From assembly GCA_012964825.1 (NCBI GenBank), contig DTTI01000037.1:36814-100813 (forward strand): a stretch of 64,000 bases of DNA. The letters run 5' to 3'. Shown here piece by piece: positions 54,265 to 61,412 of the stretch. A program made the translations under genes and the position numbers. Below the pieces are notes generated by a model. It had not been told where the DNA came from and searched no databases. It worked only from the letters and a program-made list of their open reading frames with translations. Origin of the DNA: Candidatus Neomarinimicrobiota bacterium. Lineage in GTDB: Bacteria > Fidelibacterota > Marinisomatia > Marinisomatales > S15-B10. How positions within the stretch are numbered: the first letter of the stretch is position 1; every line of letters begins with the position of its first letter.

Positions 54265-55089
54265 TTATTGTGATACAACCACTTTGTTCCGGAGAACTCC
54301 AACACCTTCCAATTCAATTTCTACAATGTCATTAGGTTTCATCGGTTTTGTTGATCCAGGCGTTCCTGTAAAAATGAGATCCCCTGGGTGGAGGGTAACG
54401 TAACGGCTGATGTAACTAACAATTGTTTCAACATTGTAAACCAGGTCTTTCGTGCGCTCTGACTGCCGTAAGTCACCGTTTAAGCGTGTTTGGAGCAGTA
54501 GGTCATTATAATTTAATCCTGTGACAATTGCAGGCCCTACTGGACCAAATGTATCTGAAGCTTTTGCTCTCAACCACTGCAAATCAGCTTGTTGCCACTT
54601 CCGCTCGCTCACGTCGTTCCCAGCTGTGACGCCAAATATGTAGTTAGGTGCTTCAGACACAGAAATATTTTTCGCTTTCTTTCCAATCACAATTACCAGT
54701 TCACCTTCATAATGCAAGTCTGTGGCGTCTGAAGGCATTATAATGCTTTCTTCATGCCCAATGATTGAGGAAGGGTACTTGGCAAAAAGACCGGGATACT
54801 CAGGTACTGGCCTGTTACCAATATGGCTGCGATAGTTTAGGCCCACAGCGATGACCTTTGACGGTTTACAGGGTGCTAGAAGGTGAACTTCGGAGAGTTT
54901 TAGGGTTTTTCCACTAGGAGTCGACGCAGAGAAAATATCCCCGTCCAACTCTCGTACAGTTTCTCCTTCCAGGATTCCGTAGGATTCTTGACCTTGATAT
55001 GTATATCGAACGTACTTAGTAGTTTCGGATCCGAGTAAGGCAGAAGATATGGCTATAAGTAATGTAATGAATAACCGTTTTTTGTTCAT
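54265..55089 (-). CDS. Fumarylacetoacetate hydrolase-family protein with a signal peptide
   Basis: 274-aa FAH-fold protein that would act on beta-diketo or oxalo-type acids. Family blocks: VIAVGLNYRSHIG, PGLFAKYPSSIIGHEESI, LHYEGELVIVIGKKA (metal Glu residues), GVTAGNDVSERKWQ (Asp), ASDTFGPVGPAIV, and PGDLIFTGTPGST. Unusually, residues 1-20 (KKRLFITLLIAISSALLGS) make a typical signal peptide, whereas the family is mostly cytosolic. Ribosome site AGAGGAAAC before ATG. Downstream neighbour is the exported amidohydrolase, so both may process an external compound. Confidence 0.87.
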   Translation of the reverse strand: MNKKRLFITLLIAISSALLGSETTKYVRYTYQGQESYGILEGETVRELDGDIFSASTPSGKTLKLSEVHLLAPCKPSKVIAVGLNYRSHIGNRPVPEYPGLFAKYPSSIIGHEESIIMPSDATDLHYEGELVIVIGKKAKNISVSEAPNYIFGVTAGNDVSERKWQQADLQWLRAKASDTFGPVGPAIVTGLNYNDLLLQTRLNGDLRQSERTKDLVYNVETIVSYISRYVTLHPGDLIFTGTPGSTKPMKPNDIVEIELEGVGVLRNKVVVSQ

Positions 55090-55173
55090 TGTTTCCTCTT
55101 ATTTAGTGATGTAAAAAAAGTATACAACATAACTACCAGCTATCCACCAACTTGATATAATGTGTTTGCCTTT

Positions 55174-55240
55174 TTCATCCTGACCATCCTTCCATCACTT
55201 TCCATGTGGAGATTGAGAATTAGGTTGAACAGCATAATGT
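55174..55240 (-). repeat. Dispersed intergenic repeat, copy 1
   Basis: Shares with 55862-55920 and 59919-59995 the minus-strand pattern CATTATG ... TTCAACC/TTCCCAACC ... AATCT ... RTGGTCAKGATG. It sits about 85 bases before the FAH-family gene and 25 bases after the SRAP stop. Read on the minus strand it can code MLFNLILNLHMESDGRMVRM, similar to the other copies. Confidence 0.65.
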
Positions 55241-55264
55241 TGAAATGAAAATAGGTTACACAGA

Positions 55265-55828
55265 TTATGTTAACTCTTTGCTGCAATTCTCGTCGTCGTT
55301 TCTTGGATTATTTACATATTTTGTGACAGGATATGTATGTATAAGATTTGAAAGGGGTGATGCAAAGACATCTTTTCCTCCTAACCAATCTCTAATTTCC
55401 AAATCTTCAAGTAAAACTGGCATTCTGTGATGTACGTGTGAAAGTTTTGAACAAGCTTCTGTTGTAACAATCAAACAACCTTCTGAATTATATAGTCCTG
55501 CAAAATGAAATACCTGTCCATTTAAATGATGGTAAAAGGGTGTTTTACTCTGAGCCTCCTTCTTCCATTCATACCAGCCATCAGCAACAATCACACATCT
55601 TTTGGCTTCTCTAAATGATGGTTTTTCTTTCAATGTTTCCGAACGAGCATTAATCAAGTTCATTGGCTTTTTAGCCCACGATGGTGAATAACACCATTTC
55701 AGCATTTGTGGTTTATCAATGACAGCGAGAATTTCTTGAGAAGGTGCAATGTTATATCTTGGTTTCACATCCAAGTTATAGCTTTCTTTGACATAGTCAG
55801 TATTTGTGAGAGAGTACCTACCACACAT
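55265..55828 (-). CDS. SOS response-associated peptidase (SRAP/YedK-HMCES)
   Basis: 187-aa SRAP protein that forms a covalent, protective link with abasic sites in single-stranded DNA. MCGRYSL at the start gives catalytic Cys2 after Met removal; NIAPSQ, INARSETLKEKPSF, ADGWYEWKKE (active Glu) and HHRMPVLL (His) are all present. A normal, complete protein; no linked repair genes next to it, but it adds to the damage-tolerance set of the window. Base composition is notably AT-rich compared with the first 50 kb. Confidence 0.95.
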   Translation of the reverse strand: MCGRYSLTNTDYVKESYNLDVKPRYNIAPSQEILAVIDKPQMLKWCYSPSWAKKPMNLINARSETLKEKPSFREAKRCVIVADGWYEWKKEAQSKTPFYHHLNGQVFHFAGLYNSEGCLIVTTEACSKLSHVHHRMPVLLEDLEIRDWLGGKDVFASPLSNLIHTYPVTKYVNNPRNDDENCSKELT

Positions 55829-55861
55829 TTAATATATTACTCAATAATGTATGAACCTCTC

Positions 55862-55920
55862 TCATCATGACCATCCCCTCATCATTTCCCGGGTAGAGAT
55901 TTGGGTTGAAAAACATAATG
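55862..55920 (-). repeat. Dispersed intergenic repeat, copy 2
   Basis: Matches copies 1 and 3, with CATTATG at 55920-55914 and ATGGTCATGATG near 55872-55861. On the minus strand it reads in frame GGSPIMFFNPNLYPGNDEG and continues as VMMREVHTLL up to 55829; the reading frame stays open into 55945. It lies between VOC (stop 55947) and SRAP. Confidence 0.65.
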
Positions 55921-55946
55921 GGACTGCCACCCAGCGTAGCAACTTG

Positions 55947-56363
55947 TTAATCATGTTCATCCTCAGGTCCTACCCAAAAGTGGGGATTATGAGCAACCTC
56001 CCATAGGTAACCATCTGGATCTTTGAAGTAACCAGAATAACCCCCCCCAAATACTTTTTGTGGTGTTTTAACTAGTATTGCTCCCACTGATACTGAGTGC
56101 TCAATTATTTGATCTACCTCAGATTCCGATGCAACATTATGAGACAAAGTGAAACCGTTAAATCCACTTCCCTCCGGTGAGACAGTTGCATCTTCGGCAA
56201 GAGATTCACGTATGTACAAACTTAACCAACTACCATTAAGCGTAAAAAAAGCAATTTCTGGTGAAGACTCCATTCTGGGAAAGCCTAAACCTTCTTTGTA
56301 GAACTTGATTGATTTATCCAGATCACTTACGCCCAAAGTAATCATGCTTATTCTTGGCTTCAT
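55947..56363 (-). CDS. VOC family (glyoxalase/bleomycin-resistance fold) protein
   Basis: 138-aa single VOC domain pair: PRISMITLGVSDLDKSIKFYKEGLGFPRM, then AFFTLNGSWLSLYI, and YSGYFKDPDGYLWEVAHNPHFWVGPE at the end, with likely metal ligands in the last (Glu) and earlier strands. The family covers glyoxalases, dioxygenases and antibiotic-binding proteins, so no exact role. ATG at 56363 has GGAG 5 bases before it and is preferred over 56387. Lies 52 bases after the sulfatase gene. Confidence 0.88.
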   Translation of the reverse strand: MKPRISMITLGVSDLDKSIKFYKEGLGFPRMESSPEIAFFTLNGSWLSLYIRESLAEDATVSPEGSGFNGFTLSHNVASESEVDQIIEHSVSVGAILVKTPQKVFGGGYSGYFKDPDGYLWEVAHNPHFWVGPEDEHD

Positions 56364-56415
56364 GTAATCTCCTGAATTGTGTTTCATAAATACATACTAC
56401 TATAGCGTAAATCGA

Positions 56416-57861
56416 TTATTGTATATGCTTAATCCACGGATCATCGGTTTTTTTCAGCCACATTTTTAATTCAGCATATAGATCATCAATTATATCCTGC
56501 CTCTGATCGCTGATATTCCTGAGTTGATACATATCAGAACGATTATCGTAAAGTTCAATTTGATCAGTTTCGCCTTCAATTCTACTCATCATGAACGTAT
56601 ACCGGTGTGTTCTTATTCCCCTTCTACCCATATCTTTATTACCAGGTGGTGAATAAATGTAAAGTTGCGAGGACGGCCGTTCACCTTCCCCCGTCAAAAA
56701 TATTGGTGAATAATCAGTACCACCTATATCATTTGATATCTCTTCAGTTAAACCTAACAGACCAAGCAGACTGGGGAAAACATCCGGAGTAGAAATTAAG
56801 AGATTATCCTGCCTAGCGCTTATTTTCCCTGGCCAGCGAATGATAAGTGGTATACGCATTGATTCTTCGTAATGGTTGTTCTTAGATATTTGGTCGTGTA
56901 TACCCAAGCAGTTCCCATGGTCTGAAGAAAAAAGAACAATCGTATTGTCCTCTAATCCCGTTTCTTCCAAAACAGTGAGGATTCGACCGAATTGTTCATC
57001 CACGCCAGTTATCATGGCATAATAATTTCGAATATGTTTTCTATAATAATCTCCCCACTTGGTCCCTTCTGCTGGGATATTAGGTCTTTGAATTAAGTCC
57101 TCCAGAGGAATATCTGCATAAATAGCTTTGTATCGGTCTTTCACTGCAGCATAAGGCATATGGGGCGGATTCATAGATACCATCAAAGCAAAAGGCTGAC
57201 TCGGATCTCTATAGTTCTTCTTTTCATTTTTTATGTATTTGATAGCAAGATCCGTTTCATGTTCAGGACCCCATTGATTGACATAATTAAAGGAATTTCT
57301 GTTCGCACTTGTGGTCCAATACATGGGTTTGTTATGCTGATCATAAGTACCATAGGCATACCAATAATCAAATCCATGCCGCCGAGACGGTGGCGTCCAC
57401 TCATTCCATTTAACTTTGCCAGCATTGTTTGAAGTATTGATATAAGGTTCATAGGGGCTATCTAAATGCCATTTACCTATGTAGCCCATACTATAGCCTT
57501 GGTTTTTAAGGATATCAGACCAGGTTTGGGCAGCTTCTTCCAATTCATAACCAAATGGCGCTGTTATGGTATTACAATTACCCCATACTCCATGGCCTTG
57601 AGGATATTGCCCTGTCATGAGGCTGGCCCTGGTTGGACTACATATGGGATAATTACTCACCGCTTCAGTGAGAACTAAACTTTGGGAAGCAAATTGATCT
57701 ATATATGGTGTTTGAACAGGTTCCTGCTCAACAAATCCCATGGCCTGACCCCGCATTTGATCAGGATAAACAATGATTAAGTTAGTTTTGGTGCTTTTAG
57801 GCGGTTGAGCAGCTACAACACTCAGTAAAAAAATCAGGTGGGTTAAAAAAATTGGTTTCAT
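56416..57861 (-). CDS. Secreted type I sulfatase
   Basis: 481-aa exported sulfatase (signal FLTHLIFLLSVVAAQ). The formylglycine site is CSPTRASLMTGQYP (CxPxR), so a formylglycine-generating enzyme must exist elsewhere in the genome. LIIVYPDQMRG carries an N-terminal metal residue, YIGKWHLD the Lys/His pair, and FSSDHGNCLGIHDQ the second metal cluster. Such enzymes release sulfate from sulfated polysaccharides or small molecules, in line with a marine setting. Domain length is normal. Confidence 0.93.
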   Translation of the reverse strand: MKPIFLTHLIFLLSVVAAQPPKSTKTNLIIVYPDQMRGQAMGFVEQEPVQTPYIDQFASQSLVLTEAVSNYPICSPTRASLMTGQYPQGHGVWGNCNTITAPFGYELEEAAQTWSDILKNQGYSMGYIGKWHLDSPYEPYINTSNNAGKVKWNEWTPPSRRHGFDYWYAYGTYDQHNKPMYWTTSANRNSFNYVNQWGPEHETDLAIKYIKNEKKNYRDPSQPFALMVSMNPPHMPYAAVKDRYKAIYADIPLEDLIQRPNIPAEGTKWGDYYRKHIRNYYAMITGVDEQFGRILTVLEETGLEDNTIVLFSSDHGNCLGIHDQISKNNHYEESMRIPLIIRWPGKISARQDNLLISTPDVFPSLLGLLGLTEEISNDIGGTDYSPIFLTGEGERPSSQLYIYSPPGNKDMGRRGIRTHRYTFMMSRIEGETDQIELYDNRSDMYQLRNISDQRQDIIDDLYAELKMWLKKTDDPWIKHIQ

Positions 57862-58254
57862 GAGTCTTGAGAAATAAGTCTGTGCAAATATTTTATTTTT
57901 ATCAATTGATCAGAATTTATGGGTGACCGAGCAGGTATTTCTCCACTTCTTGTAATACCGGGAAAAATTCCACCAGGCCCAAAAAGTGTTCTTCTGCATT
58001 GCAGCAAATATTTCCCGTTGATATTCAATTGACTGCTCAGGACTCATGCGGTATTAAGTAAAATAAATATAATGATAAATGTTTTTCTCCTCTCATCCTC
58101 CCCAGGCTTAAGCTAAAAGAATTTTGTTGCTTATATCTCATCAACATTTGTTTCCATGTCAGAATAATCATCACTGGATATCATAACTAACCCACCCATA
58201 CTATGAGTTAATATTATAAGTAGTCATTCTATAGCTATTAATCTTTTATTATCC
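57862..58254. other. 393-bp gap with weak coding traces
   Basis: Minus strand 58047-57910 holds a 45-codon frame starting ATG (MSPEQSIEYQREIFAAMQ) with no ribosome site. A second frame over the same DNA reads FLGLVEFFPVLQEVEKYLLG then stops. One of them may be the scrap of a lost gene. A partial match to the dispersed repeat (GGGGA...GATGAGAG) is near 58085-58110. Otherwise AT-rich with nothing clear. Confidence 0.3.
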
Positions 58255-59841
58255 TTAATTCAGGATCATATCGGCAGCTTTCTCGGCTATCATGATGGTG
58301 GGAGCATTGGTATTGCCGCGAATTACATTGGGCATTACCGATGCATCAACTACCCGTAATCCCGTAAGGCCATGCACCCTTAGCTCTGAATCAACCACTG
58401 CCATGTCATCTATACCCATTTTACAGGTACTGGTGGGATGGTAAAGGGTTTCTCCGGTTTCCCGAATAAAATCTTCGATAGCGCTATCATCGGTCAGGGG
58501 TTTCTCCGGAATATAATAACCGGATCGATAAGGTTTGAAGGCCTCAGTTAACCCAATTTGCTCTGTGACCTTATATCCCCAAATAGATCTTTTTACGTCA
58601 TCGTCAGTACTTAGGTAATTGTGGTCAATGATGGGGTTAGCCTGGAAATCAGAGGATGACAATCTAACTGTTCCCTTACTGGTGGGGTTCAGTAATTCAC
58701 CTCCAATAGAAAACCCGTTGCCTTTTTCAGGGTTGTTAAAACCATGTTCTACGTAATAAGCGGGTCCAAAGTGGAATTGGGTGTCAACCGCAGGTTGGTC
58801 CGGGGAAGACTGGATAAACCCACCTGCTTCGCCAATATTACTGCTGAATGGTCCTTTTTTGAACAGCAGGTAGGTTAACAGGTTTTTGAATACCACGGGG
58901 AAGTTCTCAGCCGAATCAAGAGACCCCTTATAGCTCGAATTGAAAATTGTGAAATACACCATATGGTCCTGGAGGTTCTTTCCCACTCCAGGAAGATGTT
59001 TAGATACCGGTATCCCATGCTTTTGTAATTCTTCTCCATCACCAATGCCAGATAACATCAGGATCTGGGGGCTATTATAGGCTCCTGCACTCAGGATTAC
59101 TTCTTTATTAACGTCTACTTGGACTGCTTGTCCGTTTTGGTGGTATATCACTCCGGTCACCCGATCGTTTTCCATCACGATACGCTCTACCTGGGCATTG
59201 ACCACAATAGTTAAGTTTTTGCGGTCAGCAGCCGGGTGCAGGTAAGCCACAGCCGTACTGCAGCGAGCACCGTTTTTTTGGGTTACCTGGTAATAACCAA
59301 ATCCCTCTTGCTTGGCCCCATTAAAATCCGGATTGAGCTCATATCCTAATTCCTGAGCTGCTTTAACAAAAATCTCTGAAAGCGGGTTGGTGTAATTGCG
59401 GTTGGTCACATTCAGTGGACCCCCCTCACCATGGTATTCATTTTGGATCACTTCCTGGTTTTCTGCTTTTTTGAAGTATGGAAGAACCTTATCGTAGGAC
59501 CATCCTTCGTTGCCCATGGAATTCCATTCGTCATAATCCTGTCGATTCCCACGGATATAAATCATGGCATTTATGCTGCTGGAACCCCCCAGGGTTTTTC
59601 CGCGGGGTAGATACAGTTCCCGTTCATTCATGGTTGCCTGGGGCGTCGTCATATAACCGTAGTCAAATTCAGTTTTGAAAAGTTTCGGGAAACCAGCAGG
59701 AATATGAATATCCTGCTTTTTATCATCACGACCGGCTTCCAAGATCAATACGCTATTTTGACCATCGGCACTCAGTCTGTTGGCCAGAACACAGCCGGCA
59801 GACCCTGCACCAATAATCACAAAATCATAACTTTCTTTCAT
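58255..59841 (-). CDS. GMC oxidoreductase (choline dehydrogenase-like)
   Basis: 528-aa FAD enzyme of the glucose-methanol-choline family. YDFVIIGAGSAGCVLANRLS binds FAD (GxGxxG at 9-14); YLPRGKTLGGSSSINAMIYIRG is GMC signature 1, and SAGAYNSPQILMLSGIG signature 2. The C-terminal LYHPTSTCKMG holds the catalytic His, with a second partner in NTNAPTIMIAEKAADM. The wording resembles BetA choline dehydrogenases and alkanol dehydrogenases; no betaine genes are nearby, so the substrate remains open. AAAGG precedes the ATG. Confidence 0.93.
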   Translation of the reverse strand: MKESYDFVIIGAGSAGCVLANRLSADGQNSVLILEAGRDDKKQDIHIPAGFPKLFKTEFDYGYMTTPQATMNERELYLPRGKTLGGSSSINAMIYIRGNRQDYDEWNSMGNEGWSYDKVLPYFKKAENQEVIQNEYHGEGGPLNVTNRNYTNPLSEIFVKAAQELGYELNPDFNGAKQEGFGYYQVTQKNGARCSTAVAYLHPAADRKNLTIVVNAQVERIVMENDRVTGVIYHQNGQAVQVDVNKEVILSAGAYNSPQILMLSGIGDGEELQKHGIPVSKHLPGVGKNLQDHMVYFTIFNSSYKGSLDSAENFPVVFKNLLTYLLFKKGPFSSNIGEAGGFIQSSPDQPAVDTQFHFGPAYYVEHGFNNPEKGNGFSIGGELLNPTSKGTVRLSSSDFQANPIIDHNYLSTDDDVKRSIWGYKVTEQIGLTEAFKPYRSGYYIPEKPLTDDSAIEDFIRETGETLYHPTSTCKMGIDDMAVVDSELRVHGLTGLRVVDASVMPNVIRGNTNAPTIMIAEKAADMILN

Positions 59842-60173
59842 AAACGAGCCTTTCAGTTAACCCCTTCATTAACTTCTTAATGCCATAAAATAATACCCAA
59901 CTATATCTCTCCCTCTTGCATCCTGACCATACCCCTATCACTTTCTAGATTGAGGTTGGGAAAGTCGTTGAGAAAGCTGATGTGAAAGCATAATGGGAAA
60001 ACTACCTCTCCGGAGCCAAACTAAGGAGAGATAGCGGTAAAGTCAATTAGCTGGAGAACATGAAGCTTGGTATGCCTTTAAACAAAATACCCCGCTAATA
60101 AGTGAGGGGTTGATGTTGCGATATCTATTATAATTATCTACTATACGTCATATGTTAATAAAATAAAGATACA
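59842..60173. other. 332-bp divergent gap between GMC and PLP-enzyme genes
   Basis: Holds the third repeat copy and must contain the promoters of both divergent genes. An inverted repeat CTCTCC (60006-60011) / GGAGAG (60025-60030) lies at the edge of the repeat. Another weak hairpin (ACCCC/GGGGT near 60088-60110) precedes the plus-strand gene. No further gene seen. Confidence 0.45.
59919..60030 (-). repeat. Dispersed intergenic repeat, copy 3 (longest)
   Basis: Core match to copies 1 and 2 runs 59919-59995, with an extra segment in the middle of about 17 bases; it continues to a 6-bp inverted repeat at 60006-60030. Minus-strand coding trace: RGSFPIM at the start and, in a shifted frame, FPNLNLESDRGMVRM, so it is frameshifted relative to copy 2. 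Confidence 0.6.
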
Positions 60174-61103
60174 ATGAAAGATAAAATAAACGCTCTTGTT
60201 GCAATAGGAAACACTCCCCTTGTCCGATTAGAAAAAATTGTTCCCAAGGACTCAGCTGAAGTTTGGCTAAAACTTGAGGGAGGAAATCCCACTGGATCAT
60301 ACAAAGATCGTATGGCATTATCTGTTCTAACGCGTGCCGTTGAAAGAGGAGATGTAGCTCCCGGGGATACTGTCATCGAATACACAGGTGGGAGCACTGG
60401 GACAGCTTTGGCCTTTATCTCAGCTGTTCTTGGCCTAAAATTCATTGCGGTCTTTTCTGATGCATTTTCAAAAAGCAAACAACAAGCAATGGAAGCTTTT
60501 GGTGCCGAGGTACTGGTTGAAAAAAGTGAGGATGGTACTATCACTCCAGATTTAATCCAACGAATGAAAAACCGGGCTTATGAGCTTGCGAAAAAACCTA
60601 AAACATACTATGCCGACCAATTTGGTTCGCTGGACGTTCGAATTGGATATATACCCTTAGGTATAGAAATTGCCAAGAGGCTTGATGGAGAACTTGATAT
60701 TTTTTGTGCTGCAGTAGGAACTGGAGCTGCTTTGATGGGAACTTTTGACGGACTAGTAAAATCAAATGTACAAGCAGAAATAATTGCGTTTGAACCTTTG
60801 CAATCCCCTTTCCTTACAACTGGAAAAGGTGGTCCACATCGAGTTGAAGGCATTGGTGTTGGGTTTGAACCACCGTTTCTAGACCGCTCTAAGCTAAAAG
60901 AAATACGAGCGATTGATCAGGAGCAAGCTTTCAAGATGTGTCAGCTCCTTGCTAAAGAAGAAGGTATTTTCGGTGGAGCATCTACTGGATTGAATGTAGT
61001 AGCGGCAATCAAGCTTGCAAAAGAGATTGGACCAGGTAAACGAATAGTCACATTAAATTGTGATAATGGAGTCAAATATCTGGGTAGCCATATTTACAAT
61101 TAA
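60174..61103 (+). CDS. Cysteine synthase-family PLP enzyme
   Basis: 309-aa fold-type II PLP enzyme. The Schiff-base Lys44 lies in NPTGSYKDRMA, the phosphate- and substrate-binding loop is EYTGGSTGTALA, GTGAALMG is the second phosphate loop and LNCDNGVKYL the end. It belongs with O-acetylserine sulfhydrylase / cystathionine beta-synthase, but the Asn-loop is TGGSTGTA where CysK usually has SGNTG, so an exact reaction (cysteine synthesis, or another beta-replacement) is uncertain. One of few plus-strand genes; it stands alone. Confidence 0.88.
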   Translation: MKDKINALVAIGNTPLVRLEKIVPKDSAEVWLKLEGGNPTGSYKDRMALSVLTRAVERGDVAPGDTVIEYTGGSTGTALAFISAVLGLKFIAVFSDAFSKSKQQAMEAFGAEVLVEKSEDGTITPDLIQRMKNRAYELAKKPKTYYADQFGSLDVRIGYIPLGIEIAKRLDGELDIFCAAVGTGAALMGTFDGLVKSNVQAEIIAFEPLQSPFLTTGKGGPHRVEGIGVGFEPPFLDRSKLKEIRAIDQEQAFKMCQLLAKEEGIFGGASTGLNVVAAIKLAKEIGPGKRIVTLNCDNGVKYLGSHIYN

Positions 61104-61412
61104 ATTACATTACCAAACAGGTTATGAGCCGCTTTGGTATTCTTCTATGTACTTATCCTGAGCGACCACTAAGTGTTTAACTAAGCGTCAACAAAATCAT
61201 CTAGCATTATTGGTTGAAAGCTAAATGAAATAATATCATTTTCTATCGAATTTCCAATTTTTCCAATTGAGACTCCATACAAATCAATCACATTAAGAAA
61301 TGTAGCTATCCCATAAGTAGACTGCAAAGTACTTCATCCAGTTATTCATTGACTTTATCCCTCTTAGATTGCCTGTGGCTATTTATTTAGATTTAATCGA
61401 GTAAACAGAAAA
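61104..61412. other. 309-bp convergent gap
   Basis: Between the stops of the plus-strand PLP enzyme and the minus-strand DUF5916 gene. TACCAAA and TTTGGTA form a 7-bp stem near 61110-61140 with T-rich DNA after it on the plus strand, a weak terminator candidate. No gene or repeat is seen in the rest. Confidence 0.35.
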
